64,000 nucleotides of DNA from Hybos culiciformis (lineage: Eukaryota; Arthropoda; Insecta; Diptera; Hybotidae), in the NCBI GenBank assembly GCA_964007475.1, contig OZ023273.1, positions 54,455,834 to 54,519,833 of the forward strand. Direction: 5' to 3'. The position numbers and the translations under genes are program-made. Positions within the stretch are counted from its first letter, which is position 1; the number at the start of each line of letters is the position of its first letter. The notes under the pieces are model-generated. The model was not told the origin of the DNA. It did not search any database and saw only the letters and a list, made by a program, of their open reading frames with translations. Below, piece by piece: positions 46,976-58,317 of the stretch.

Positions 46976-47553
46976 ATATTTTTAAAGTTTTTATTTTGAT
47001 AGCAATACAAAAAGTACAAACAATTTTAAATATTTTATTAAGAAAGCTAAAAAAACTTAGTAGTTTATTTAAAATAATTACTCCTATTTTATTTTAGACT
47101 AATTATTTTTGTTTTTGAACTAAATAATTGAATCAACGGCGTTAATATTGGTAGTTTTCCATTGAACATTAAGGCACGTTGAACAACAAAAAAAATATTA
47201 TATTTTTAAATTGAAATAAATATTTTTAAGAAAAATACTTACGTTTTTTATTTTACACTTTTTACTTCCATTTCCATTTTAACTTTTTTTTTATATTCTT
47301 TTTTTAATTTTTTTTTATTTTAAAAATTCTCGTTCGATAGCAAAATCGTTATAGAATGAAAAACAATGCCAATCAGAATTTATCCATTCGAATTTCGAAT
47401 TACATAGTCTATCGGATTCTGGCAATGCTAATTTCGAATCACGAAAAATAAAATTCGAATCAAATATCATGCTATTTTCGAATTACGCGGTTAGAAAATT
47501 GAAAATGCGAATTCGGATTCTTGAAATTAGAAATACGCGGTAGGCCCCCAGTA

Positions 47554-48101
47554 TACCATCTTTTATTAGTCCCAAAATTATATTGTTTGTTCCAAAAAGA
47601 AGCATTTCAATTTTACATAGCTCTAAACGCTTTTTGTTTAAGATAAACGGTTAAATTTCTGTCAATTTCAATTCAGAATAGTTTTATTTGCTTCAAAAAC
47701 TTCAAAATAATATATATACATATTTCTTTTGGATCCAATTAACTTAAGTTGTAATAAAAACAAATGTTGTTTGTAATGAGTTTTTTAAAATTTACTCTAA
47801 ACTTTCCAAACGTTTGCATTAAACATTTTTGAAAACGGATTTGATCTAAATAAAAAGTGTTTGATGTCAAGTCCGACTTGTTTCATGCAAATATTTCTTT
47901 TTTGTTTTAAAAACTCAAATTTTGCAATGACTGCTTTTTTAGAGTAAACACATTTGTTTTGCTGCAAACGCGCGATAAACGTTTTTTTTTCTTTCCGTGG
48001 GTATAATATAGATATTGTTTCTTTATCAAAGCAGAATCTACGTAGATGTGGTGAAAGTGAAATGTTCATGTGAAAGTTTTCTGTTTCGGCCAGTCTTTCT
48101 G
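47554..48101. other. AT-rich sequence between Harbinger and hAT elements
   Basis: No recognisable gene. The minus-strand frame at 47797-48069 has no identifiable domain. Confidence 0.4.
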
Positions 48102-48109
48102 CTTACGAT

Positions 48110-49405
48110 CAGGGCCGTGTCTGAGTTCATGGCCGCCTGCGTAAAGCCGCCTCTAAGCCATATGTGCAAAATATAGTTGTTTTTAATTAGAAAACATAAT
48201 TTAAACCACAAACCATTTTCAATTAATTTTTTTTAATAAGTTATACCTATAATAAATTTATTAATAGGGATTAAAAACATTATATTAACAAAAATAAAAT
48301 TAAACAAAGATAAAGATTAAGAGCTCTGACTGTGACTGTGATTAAGAGCTCTGACTGTGCTCTGACTGTGTTTTTTGCCTCAAATTGAAAAAAACATTTG
48401 AGAAACATATTTGCTGCGATTATGAAGTAAAGGAAACAGATAACAAAAAAATAAAACGCAGAAGTAAAGCTAAAATATCACTCTCCAGGGCTGGTGTCGT
48501 GGAACTTTGGATTCTTTAATTTTCTAAACAATTTTTAATTAATTTCATTTAATTTTAACATTTTTTTAATTTTTTTTATAAATTGCAGCTTCAGTCTTTT
48601 GAAATTCCACTAAAGAGCACTGGAGATTGATATTTTAGCTTTATTTCTGCGTTTGATTTTTTTTTATTATATATAAATTTATTTTGTTCACTCCTTGGTT
48701 CCATTCTTTGCAAAGGAAATAAAAAATAAATAAAAAAAATCGATCTTTGGGAACGAAATTTAAAATTTTTTTTTTTTGCTCCCAAAATAAAAATAAAAAA
48801 AATGAACAATAACTTACGCTCTTTGGGAATGAAATATTTTTGTTTATTTATTTCACTCCTTGTAGAACATTTTGTTAGGGAGTGAAAAAAAAAATTTTTT
48901 TTTCGATCTTTACTAGGTATAGAAAATAAAAACAAAACAAAAATCGCTCTTGGGAGTGAAATAATTTATTTTTATTTTTTTGTTCCCTATAAGAGAGAAT
49001 TTTTAAAACATCGTTTGTTTAAAATGTTATTTATAAGATCGTTTTCATAAAGAGCAATAAGAGTGAAATAATAAAATAAAATTTTAACCTTGCTTTATAC
49101 TGCACAATCTCAGCAAATATGTTCAAGTTTTTCATAGGCTAATTGAATCTTAAGTCCAAAAAATTATTAAAATGAAGATTATAATGGAAAAAAAAAGAAA
49201 TTTTTAAAATTAAGGAAATGCATCAATAATTAAGGTTTTGTAAAAACATAGATAATTTTTTTTTCCTTTTTTGTTAAATAGGACAAAATATAATGATTGA
49301 TAACACGATTTCGACTCAACACGATTTCGAATAAGAAGTTAATTTAATTTCTTAGGCCGCCTTAAAAACTGGCGCCCGTAATGAAATATTTACAGGCACG
49401 GCCTG
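48110..49405. mobile_element. hAT-type element with 8-bp target duplication
   Basis: Starts CAGGGCCGTG and ends CACGGCCTG, with GGCCGCCTGCG near the left end and GGCCGCC near the right. CTTACGAT flanks both ends (48102-48109 and 49406-49413). 1296 bp, no transposase. Inside, about 48450-48655 is a hairpin whose arms include AAAGCTAAAATATCACTCTC and its near complement, probably a further nested foldback. CTGACTGTG repeats near 48318-48370. Confidence 0.9.
48450..48655. repeat. hairpin (foldback) inside the hAT element
   Basis: ACGCAGAAGTAAAGCTAAAA followed by TATCACTCTCCAG is matched inverted by CTGGAGATTGATATTTTAGC followed by TTTATTTCTGCGT, a stem of about 33 bp with a few mismatches and an AT-rich loop of about 130 nt. 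Confidence 0.7.
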
Positions 49406-49413
49406 CTTACGAT

Positions 49414-50032
49414 CAGCACCAGTTTGAGTATTACGTTTCTTGTCGCAGAAATGTTTTTTGGTGTCTACAATTCGCCTCATTATACAATGTAAAATATTTA
49501 GATTTCCTAATGAAGTTGTCTCTATTTTGAACTCAATTTCATCAAAAAGAAAATTAATATCATTAGTTACTCTATCATTGCTGCTCTATTTATTTGTTTA
49601 ATTTATATAGTTTTTGACAAAAGCTTATTACATTAATGTTCTTTGAATTATAGAAACAACAAACAAAATCTTCATTTAATATTCAGTTTAATATTGTTAT
49701 TATTTATATTTTTTCTTTCTTGTATTTATTTTTTTATGCTTTATTTGATTTAAAATTTCAAATTCAAATATATTTCTTTTTATATAAAATTTTTACATAA
49801 ATATTTTTCTACTTTTGATATTAGTTGTTATTTAATTATGATTTCAAATTACTTTGTACATTGTACTTTTTAGTGAAATTTTTAGTGGATATTATATTAT
49901 AGGTATTGTTTCATTTATTAATATATAATTTTTTTTATTTCCATAATTAATTAATTATTTAAAAATTATTTATTTTTATGAAAGTATTTTGAAAAAAAAA
50001 AAAAATAATGAATATATTATTTAAAAAAAAAA
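49414..50032. other. AT-rich sequence, nothing recognised
   Basis: No gene or repeat supported. Confidence 0.4.
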
Positions 50033-50362
50033 CCCATCAAAAATCCACCTGTAACTTGTTCAATAAGAAAAAAGTTGTCTTAGGAAGGATTTTTTTTAAT
50101 TTACATATTAAAATTAATTTTTTTTATCGAAACTACTAAAAAATATATTATTTATTAATTTATATTAACGATTGTGTTAAATTTAATTTTTAAATATTAA
50201 TAAAAATTAGAAAAAAAGCAAAACAAAACTAGCTCATACCCAACATCGCGAACAAAAATTTTAAAACTAGTGGGAATATTTTATTTGTTATCCCTACGAA
50301 AAGTTTTGTTTACTTTTCAACTACACGGCTGATTATCTAAGTGTTGGAGATGCTAATTCTAT
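50033..50362. repeat. 3' part of the repeat also found at 59-61 kb
   Basis: AAAATCCACCTGTAACTTG, CTAGTGGGAAT, AAAGTTTTGTTTACTTTTCA and ACGGCTGATTATCTAAGTGT occur in the same order as at about 60460-60775, ending at the same GTGTTGG. It is followed by a short tandem duplication of GGAGATGCTAATTCTATTT. This is a third, truncated copy of that repeat family. Confidence 0.8.
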
Positions 50363-50390
50363 TTGGAGATGCTAATTCTATTTGTAAAAT

Positions 50391-52343
50391 CTTTACGTAC
50401 CAAAATATATTTACTATTTATTTATTGAAAATAACATTGTTTTTTTTTTCTATTTGCATAATATAATTTTCCTCATTGTAAATTTGAAAATATTATTAAC
50501 TTTAATAATCTTTAAATAAAAGCAAAATAAATATGATAAATTTTTTTCTTGAGATTTATAAGAATAAAATCGTCGAGGAAAAGTAGATTTTCATATCACG
50601 TTTTTTAAATAAAAGTATGTACTAACAAAGAGGAAAAAACATTAATCAATTAGTATATTTGAAACAAAAAATATCTTTTATTACACACAATATACACATA
50701 ATGTGTGTTTTTAGAAGATATGACAAATGATGTAAATAAATTTTATGATTACAAAATATTTACTTTAATTTATTACCAATTAAAGTCACATACGAACCAT
50801 ATACTAAGTTGAATTTAAAATATTTTTGGCAAACAAAAATGTCACCATAGGAATCGGAGTATACTTTTATGTTGTAAAATATTAAAAAAATATATAAAAA
50901 GAAAACATTTTCTTTTTATCAAAAAGTATTTGTACGTTATTGAAACAAGCTGAAGCGTTATAAAATAACACAAGAAAAATATATAAATTTTTGTTTTGTA
51001 TATGCCTCAAAACAAAAAAAAAATTCATTTAAAAAAAATTTTTTTTTGTTTATCAAACATTTTTTTTTTTCTGTTTGTCCAATATATTCTTTACTTCAAA
51101 CTGTAGTATCATATACAAAAATTTCCTTAAATTAAGAATATTTCATTTTGATTGATAAAAGAATATAGATTTTCAATCAGTAATTTAATCTTCTTGTATA
51201 ATAAAAATATTTGACAGATAAAGACGAAATTGAATTTGATATTTATAATTTTCGTGTCAACGTAAAAATATCATGATTATACTTAATTTCGGATTTTGAA
51301 TCTTATTCAACAATATTTATTTTATTATCATTTCATATCTAATATTTCATCTTAAAAATTGTCAATTTATAACAATCTTAACAATTTTTGCTGTTTCTTA
51401 TCATACAACATAATAATTAAAATATTATCACGTTCAATTAATTAAACATTTTATGGTGTCGTTATGTTACAGACTATGTATGTATGTATACATTTATCAA
51501 TTAAGTAAATCCAGAAGACATGGTAAATTTGTTTGAAAACAATCTACTGAATATACAAACAAAAACTCAAACAAAATGTGGTGGTTAAAAGTTTTAGTTT
51601 GTAAGAGAAATAATTTTTTATTTTTTTGTCTGGAAAAAAATTTGAAGAATTAGAAACACAAAAGAAAAACTCAAAATTTTCTTAGTGAGATATTATTATA
51701 TTTTTGCAAGATTTATGATTGAACTTGGGCATAGGTACCTACATGGTATAACACGAAATATTTGTTCTCTTTTAAATAAGCTTAACCTTGCTATAAATAT
51801 GGATAAATAGTTAAAATTTAATTTATACATAATATTTGTGAATAAAATTCCTTTGAAATGCAAAGATAAAATTTTGATTATCAGAACATAGTTGGATTTT
51901 ATCTTATTGTGAATTTAAAGATCTTTTATCTTCGCGTCATCATTTCTCATAAATTATATTATATCAAAAAATATGTATATCTAGAAATTTCAGTCCTATA
52001 CAAATTGTACAAATTTAATTATTATTTTTTTTCATAATTATTGATATCCCAAAAAAATAGAGAACATAAAATTTCTCTATTTTGTTTTTTTTATACTCAC
52101 AAAAAAAGCAAAATACAAATACATAGAAAAAATAAATAGTGCACAATATCAATAATAAATAAAAATTTAGTATTTATTATTATGACTACTGGCAAAAAAT
52201 TCATTGAAGAGAATGTTTTTGAGAAATTTTTTTCTTTGTTCTCTCCGCATAATAAGACTGGGATATCAATCTAATTTTTTTAAACATTTTAAAATTTGAA
52301 CTTTTTGTATGGACTGAATTTCTCTTATTATACTTACTTTATG
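50391..52343. other. AT-rich intergenic sequence
   Basis: Close to 2 kb with no recognisable coding region, RNA gene or repeat. Confidence 0.45.
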
Positions 52344-52358
52344 ATTATATGCAGTGGT

Positions 52359-52500
52359 TGTGTTATCTGTCAAATTAAATAATTGAATCACTCTCGTTTG
52401 ATGGTCTGATTTGCAATGCCTTTTATTTTATTTATATAGTTATAATTACAATTAGTTAACAATAGGGTTTATAATACATGGTTTTATTCAATATCATACA
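52359..52500 (-). repeat. gypsy 3' LTR
   Basis: 142 bp. Identical to the other LTR except for a 2-bp difference (CATGGTTTTATT against CATGGTGTTTTATT). It is flanked inside by the polypurine tract (minus-strand TTAGGGGGAAGA, 52501-52512). Confidence 0.92.
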
Positions 52501-52937
52501 TCTTCCCCCTAATTTTCTTTAAATTTTTTTTTTTTTTTTTTTTTTTACATTACTTTTAAATTATCTAACTAATTCATTTAGTTTAATATCCAATGTATTT
52601 TTATCATATAATTCATCTTCCCTTTATAAAATTTTAAATTTCAAAAGTATCTATAGTATAAAGTATCTAAATGAAATATAATTCTAATTTTTTTTTTTTT
52701 TTTAGATATATACTTCTAAATAATACTTCTTCTTTTATGTAAGAATTTTTTTTTTTTTTTTTTTTTGAAATTTTGTTTTTAATTCAACTTTGAGTTCAAC
52801 TATTTATTTCTATTTATTTCATTATTATTATTATTTTTTTTTTTTTTTTTTTTTTAAATCTACTACTATAATGTAACTTTTTAGTATGTACTTATGTACT
52901 ATACTCTAATGTAATTTATGAATTACATAAGGAGTTT
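52501..52937 (-). other. gypsy 3' non-coding region with polypurine tract and A runs
   Basis: Next to the LTR lies the polypurine tract. The rest is A/T-rich and contains four long A runs on the element strand (T runs near 52527-52546, 52689, 52747 and 52836), which are likely sites of length error in sequencing. Confidence 0.7.
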
Positions 52938-54527
52938 TTAAATGTGTCTCAAAAATTTTGAATTTCGTCGTAGCACTCTGCCATCTTCGAGTTGTATCCA
53001 ATACGATCTAGGTGTTTTATCTAGTTCGATTATTTTAGCTTTTATCCAAATTTTTTCACTTTTATACCAGACTAATTCATCTAATTTAAATTTAAAATCA
53101 CTTTTTGATGATTTATCATAGTATTTTTTTTTGAAAGATCCGAAAGGCATATTATCGGCTATAATAATTCGCGGTATTCCGTGTACTGAGAAAATATCTT
53201 TAAGTTTTTTAATTATTTCAGTAGCGGTTTTATTTGCTAGTTTAATAATATCTATGTATTTAGATAAATAGTCAGCTACAATTAAATAGGATTTCCCATC
53301 GAATTCCATAATATCCATCCCTATTTTATAATATGGGATATCAGGAATTTCGTGAGATATCATTGGTTCTTTTATTTTAGCATTCCTAAATTTTTGACAA
53401 GTGGGGCATTTTGACACTAAATTTTCGATGTCGTCATTTATACCCGGCCAGAATATGAGTGCTCTAGCTCTCATTTTCGTTTTTTCTATTCCCATGTGAC
53501 TTTCATGTAATAGTTTTAATATTTCCATACGCATTTTCACAGGAATTACTACCTTATGCTCAAAAAATACGAGTCCATTTTCGTAATACAAATCATTTTG
53601 TAATTTCCAAAAATATTTAAGATTATCAGGTAAATTATTTTTTCTAGGAGGCCAACCATTCTTTATTACACTAGCTAACTCAGAAAGTGTTGGATCATTT
53701 TTAGTTTCGATTTGGAACTCGTAAAGTTTTTTGTCACTGACGTTTATGGAGTGAACTACTTCGCTTAAATCTTTAATTTCAGGCTCGACATAAGTACTAG
53801 GATAATTTCGTGAAAGCAGATCAGCCACTAACATTTCTTTTCCAGGGACATGTTCAACGTTTAATTTATATTTTAAAAGTCTTATTTTCATTCTTTGAAG
53901 TCTACTATTGGGAATTTCACCTATTTCTTTTTTCATTATGCCTAATAAGGGTTTGTGGTCGGTCTGTACCAACACTGATCTACCATAAATATATTGGTGA
54001 AATTTTGAACATGCAAAAACTATAGCAAGAAATTCCTTGTCAATCTGCCCGTAGTTAGTTTCCGCCTGGGTCAAACTTCTTGATGCGAAACTAACAGGTT
54101 TTCCTTTCTGCATCAGGCAACACCCAAGACCAGATTTTGAAGCATCTGCTTGAATAGTTATAGACTTTTTATCATTGAACGGTTGTAATATAGGTGAATT
54201 CATAATTAATTTTTTAATATTTTTTAGACAGATGTCGTGTACAGATAGCCATTCAAAATGTACATTTTTTTTTAAAAGTTCACGTAACGGGTTTGTTAAC
54301 TCAGACAGGGATGGTATGAATTTGCGCATATAATTAATCATTCCCAATAAACATTGCAGATCTTTTTTGTCCGAAGGTGGTCTTAACATTTTAATTGATT
54401 CAACACGGTTTGGATCCACGTTAATGCCCTTTTCCGATATAATATGTCCTAAATATTTAATTTTTTGCACTCGGTATTGAATTTTATCTTTGTTAAATTT
54501 CACGTTTTTTGAAATAGCTCTTTTCAT
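52938..54527 (-). pseudogene. gypsy pol: RT end, RNase H, integrase (deleted)
   Basis: About 529 codons. It starts in the RT thumb (ISKNVKFNKDKIQYRVQKIK, YLGHIISEKG), followed by RNase H (TIQADASKSGLGCCLMQ, YGQIDKEFLAIVFA, VQTDHKPLLG). The integrase zinc finger has LLHESHMGIEKTKMRARALI and CPTCQKF. The core has GMDIMEFDGKSYLIVADYLS with the first Asp and IIIADNMPFG with the second. Directly after that the sequence jumps to a C-terminal FKLDELVWYKSEKIW domain, so the catalytic Glu region is missing. It is frameshifted against the upstream RT, so integration must rely on other copies. Confidence 0.9.
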
Positions 54528-55830
54528 GACCTCTTTTCATGGCCACCTACTAGAATATCATCTATGTATATCATTACAGAAGGTAAGTTAGCAAAATTTT
54601 TTTCATTTAATTTTTGAAATAACTCCCCTGCAGATTTTATACCAAAAGGTAATCTAAGGAATTTAAATAGACCGAAAGGCGTTGAAAAAGTGCATAGTTT
54701 TGACGAGTCACTATCTAACTTTACCTGCCAGTATCCATCTGACATATCTAATACTGTAAAATATTTAAATTCACTTATTTTTGCAACTATTTCGTCAAAA
54801 GAAGGTATCAGGTGAGGTTCGTCTATAATTGATTCATTTAGATATTTTGGATCCAGGCATAATCTTAATTTCTTATTTTTCTTTTCTACTCTTACCAGAT
54901 TTGATACCCATTCAGATGGTTCAGACACTGGTTCAATAATTTTTCGAGCACATAAATCATCTAAAGCGTTTTTTACAGGATCCATTAAAGATAAAGGAAT
55001 CCTGCGAGCAGGACGAACGACAGGATTTGCGTCTTTTTTCAGTGATATTTTCACTTTATTTTCGAATTCGCCTAAACCTTCAAATACTTCCTTGTATTTC
55101 TCAGTAAAGGAATTTAAATCCAAACTTATTTCTATTTTATCATTTCTTTGGACAAAATCCAATCTTTTTATTAAGTTTGCCTGAATGCATGATTCTAACC
55201 CTAAAATAGGAATTGAGTCTGTTTTTACAATTGCAAAACTGAAATCAATACTAGTATTGTCTATTTCGCATTTAAAACTCGCGATACCTATGTTTTTAAT
55301 ATCAGAACCACCGTAACCTTTTAAATTAATCGAATTTGTTAGCCTGGTATTAAAGTTACTAATTTTTGAAAAAATGCTAAATGGTATTATGTTTACTTCG
55401 GCACCAGTATCTAATTTAAACAAAATTACTTTATCATTAATTTTAATCTCTTTGTACCAACCATCTTTTGGTTTTTGATTTATTCTATTTAAACTAGATA
55501 CTGTGTCGATATAAAAATTTTCGTTACTTACGTTATTCGACTTATCTATTGTACCGATATTTTTGGCTTGGCATGCTACGGCGAAATGGTTCAATTTGTT
55601 ACATTTGGCACATTTTTTTCCAAAAGCTGTACATTTTCCTTTAACATGATTTTTTGCACAATACTTGCAATTAAAAATCTCGTTTTGTCGTTTATTTTCG
55701 TTTCCACTAAAAGAAGATTTATTATTATTAGAATTTGAGTTTGAATTTGATTTAACAAAATTATTATTTTTGTTATTACGATCAAAATTAGAACTATTAT
55801 TATTATTATGAGCCCTACTAAAATTTTTCT
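54524..55830 (-). pseudogene. gypsy zinc knuckle, protease and reverse transcriptase
   Basis: One frame from about 55830. Asn/Ser-rich linker, then cysteine motifs CKYC and CAKCNKLNHFAVAC (CX2CX4HX4C, a Gag nucleocapsid knuckle), aspartic protease FKLDTGAEVNIIPF, and RT from RRIPLSLMDPVKNAL through EWVSNLVRVEKKNKKLRLCL, LDMSDGYWQVKLD, FGLFKFLRLPFG and MIYIDDILVGG (YIDD catalytic). The frame stops seven residues after YIDDIL, where a small deletion and shift separate it from RNase H. The join to gag upstream is at a run of seven A, which may be a programmed shift or an indel. Confidence 0.88.
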
Positions 55831-56486
55831 TTTTTTGTAATTACGTTAGCTTCTACTGATTTTAAATTAGATATTTGTTGTTTTTGTAGTTTTTCCGATT
55901 GTTGTTTCGAAATTTCCCATGACCTGGCTAAATCAATAGTTTTATCTACATCAATGGCATCGCTTTCCAATAATTTTATCTGCAAATTTTTGTCCTCGAT
56001 GCCAATAATTATTCGATCGCGGAGCATTCTTTTTTCTTGATTATCAAAACCACAAGGCTTAATCAACTTTTTAAGATCCATTAGCCAAACATCAAATGGT
56101 TCACCAGATTTTTGGTCGCGATTATGAAAAACAAAACTGGCGTATACTTCGTTTTTCTTCGGCTTGAAAAATGTTTCGAATGCTTCTACAACCTTACCGT
56201 ATTTTTTCCGGTCAGCTTCCGAGACTCCAAATGTTTGAAATAATTCCATTGCTTCTTCCCCAACCGCATTTAAAAATATTGCCGCTTGAACCTCATCTGT
56301 TTTGCTGCTTAATTCAGCTGCAATATAAAAATTATCAAAATTTTGTTTGAAATACCTCCAATGTTCCGAGACATCGCCATCCAGGTTCAGCTTTTCCACT
56401 TTTCTTAGGAAATCCATATTTCTTCTTTTATAAATATATACCGGTTTTTTCTCGATTCGTAATATTTTCGGCTTTATAATTCCCAT
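55818..56486 (-). CDS. gypsy Gag (capsid region)
   Basis: About 222 codons, first ATG at 56486; an internal ATG starting MDFLRKVEKLNLDGDVSEHW may be the real start. It has the retrotransposon gag helical core: WRYFKQNFDNFYIAAELSSK, FLNAVGEEAMELFQTFG and FVFHNRDQKSGEPFDVWLMD, then LRDRIIIGIEDKNLQIKLL. This resembles Gag of K02A2.6-type gypsy elements, whose capsid packages the element RNA. It ends at VITKKEKF by shifting out of frame; the zinc-knuckle part continues in the next frame. Confidence 0.88.
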   Translation of the reverse strand: MGIIKPKILRIEKKPVYIYKRRNMDFLRKVEKLNLDGDVSEHWRYFKQNFDNFYIAAELSSKTDEVQAAIFLNAVGEEAMELFQTFGVSEADRKKYGKVVEAFETFFKPKKNEVYASFVFHNRDQKSGEPFDVWLMDLKKLIKPCGFDNQEKRMLRDRIIIGIEDKNLQIKLLESDAIDVDKTIDLARSWEISKQQSEKLQKQQISNLKSVEANVITKKEKF

Positions 56487-56680
56487 ACAAAATTTGCTTT
56501 AACAATTAATGTAATTGACCATCCAAATAATCCATAAAATTTATCCATAAAATTAGACCATCCGTCCATGTAAATTATCCATAATAATAATTTTCTAATA
56601 ATTCATAAAAATTTTCAGAATATTTTTAAAAAATATTAAATAAAAATTTAATTAATTTGCTTAATTTTTTCCAATTTATT

Positions 56681-56692
56681 TTCTCGTCGCCA
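56681..56692 (-). promoter_or_regulatory. candidate primer binding site of gypsy element
   Basis: Immediately inside the 5' LTR the element strand reads TGGCGACGAGAA, placed as a tRNA primer binding site would be. Which tRNA it pairs with cannot be settled by eye. Confidence 0.6.
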
Positions 56693-56836
56693 TGTGTTAT
56701 CTGTCAAATTAAATAATTGAATCACTCTCGTTTGATGGTCTGATTTGCAATGCCTTTTATTTTATTTATATAGTTATAATTACAATTAGTTAACAATAGG
56801 GTTTATAATACATGGTGTTTTATTCAATATCATACA
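56693..56836 (-). repeat. gypsy 5' LTR
   Basis: 144 bp, element-strand ends TGTATGATATTG and CAGATAACACA. Near-identical to the 3' LTR, and followed by the GTGGT duplication and the interrupted MITE. Confidence 0.92.
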
Positions 56837-57335
56837 GTGGTGATATTCGAAATTTTTAACAACCGGTACGCTTAAAAAAATATTATTCAATATATATTTA
56901 TATACATATAAAAAATATTTATTTACGTAAAAAAAAATTTAATTAAATAATGTCCAAATTAAATTTTGGTTTTGGCACGGCACAATTGAAACAGAATCTT
57001 TAAACCGTTTGTCACTTGCCAGATGATGCCCTTGTCACAACCATAATTTAACTTATGGTACAGCATCAAAATCTGCAATTGATTTGCCCATTAAATTTAT
57101 TGTCATTAAATAAGTGGTAGTTTCAATTAAAAAATAATTGCTCTTATCATAAATAAATGTGTTCCGTAAAATAGTTTCAATTTCACGAAATACACAAAAA
57201 ATCAATCATCTAATACCTTTAAAATATCGTTAAAGCAAAAACATAATGTACAACAACAGGTACGGATAATTTTGAAAATTTTAACAACCGGTACGAGCGT
57301 ACCGCCCGGTGCCGGCTGAATATCCTGATTATATT

Positions 57336-57543
57336 ACTGATTATATGTATCATGAAATCGAAATTAACATTTAGAAATGCTAACTACAATTCTGATAAGG
57401 ACAATAATATTAATAGAATGAAGAAAAAAATAATAAATGAGGAAGCGTGATCTTTTTAGTACACAACACAAAGAGCCTAACTTTTATAAGTATTAAAATC
57501 ACGATAGTGATTATTTCATTCAGTTTTATTATACATATTATGT
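57336..57543. other. short intergenic spacer
   Basis: Nothing recognised between the two elements. Confidence 0.4.
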
Positions 57544-57551
57544 ATGACAAT

Positions 57552-58309
57552 CAGTGCTCGAAGTGAGGCAGGATGGTGTGGTATTCCATCCCGGTACTTC
57601 TAAATAATTCTAAACTCATCCCACCACTTCTTAGGATCGAAAAAACCATCCCGGAACATATTTTTTGAAATTTTAAATAATTTTTTTATGAATTTTAAAA
57701 ATTTTTATCAAAAAGAAATTAAAAATAATTTTAAATGAGACTTTTAAAATTGAAATAGTAAATAGTAGATATTTGGGTTACTAATTGGCCATGTAGTTAT
57801 TTTTTTTTACAATTTTCGCAGTTTTCGTAAATTTCAATTTTTGCCCGATCAAATTTTGAATATTCTCTATCTTTAGTTAACTTCCAAATTTTGTTTAAAT
57901 AAAAAAAATAAAAATTTAAGAACAGCAGGAGATATAAAAGCGGATAGAGAAGAGCATTTGAATGAATGAACTTAGCACATTAAGCCATGATAGGACATTA
58001 CAGGAGCCCAATACTTTAAAGTTCCTAGATTACCAGGCAGAAACACAATGGTGTGAAAAACATTTTTAGAAACATATAAATATAACAGTTAAAGAAAGTG
58101 GACATGTTCTATTTGCAGTTCATTAAATGATTAAGGAACAACAAAGACGCAACGCAAGGGTTGAAGCTGGTAAAATTAAAATAAAGTTGTTTGGATGAGT
58201 CATTTTTCTACTAAAAAAGGAAAAAGCGATGAAAACCCCACGAGCCTCAACCTGCTCTTAAATTTTTTTTAACCATCCCACCACTTTTACCCTGCCACTT
58301 CGACCACTG
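57552..58309. mobile_element. hAT-type MITE with 8-bp target duplication
   Basis: Starts CAGTGCTCGAAGTGAGGCAG and ends CTGCCACTTCGACCACTG. ATGACAAT is duplicated exactly (57544-57551 and 58310-58317). 758 bp, with ACCATCCCA-type subterminal repeats and no transposase. Confidence 0.92.
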
Positions 58310-58317
58310 ATGACAAT

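Larger units (their letters stand above)
44313..47551. mobile_element. PIF/Harbinger-type DNA transposon
   Basis: TIR CAGGGGGTCTACCGCGTA at the left and TACGCGGTAGGCCCCCAG at the right, with TA outside both (44311-44312 and 47552-47553). A 3.24-kb element with two genes in convergent arrangement: a DDE transposase on the + strand and a SANT/Myb-like DNA-binding protein on the minus strand, the usual two-gene Harbinger plan. Both genes carry disruptions. TA or TWA duplication and DDE_Tnp_4-type transposase are family features. Confidence 0.9.
52359..56836 (-). mobile_element. Ty3/gypsy LTR retrotransposon (defective)
   Basis: Minus-strand element of 4478 bp with LTRs at 56693-56836 (5') and 52359-52500 (3'), ends TG...CA, and a 5-bp duplication GTGGT (52354-52358 and 56837-56841). 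The domain order gag, zinc knuckle, protease, RT, RNase H, integrase is the Ty3/gypsy order. There is no env. A purine tract TTAGGGGGAAGA abuts the 3' LTR. The LTRs are nearly identical, yet pol has two frameshifts and a deletion in integrase. Confidence 0.93.
52352..57327. mobile_element. hAT-like MITE split by a gypsy retrotransposon
   Basis: The outer pieces are CAGTGGT at 52352-52358 and, after the retrotransposon, GTGGTGATATTCGAAATTTT from 56837 to the right end GGCTGAATATCCTG at 57327. The ends are inverted (GATATTC / GAATATC) and carry internal AACAACCGGTACG repeats. Outer flanks ATTATATG (52344-52351) and ATTATATT (57328-57335) match at 7 of 8 positions, as for hAT. Without the gypsy insert it is about 500 bp. 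Confidence 0.8.

Noticed and set aside
41585..52400. Search for TM6-TM7 exons of the receptor
   Set aside because: No CWAPFHAQR-like or NPxxY-like coding stretch was found by eye on the + strand; not annotated.
55591..55785. 64-codon minus-strand frame between gag and protease
   Set aside because: It is out of frame with the zinc knuckle, which reads clearly in the protease frame; a shadow.
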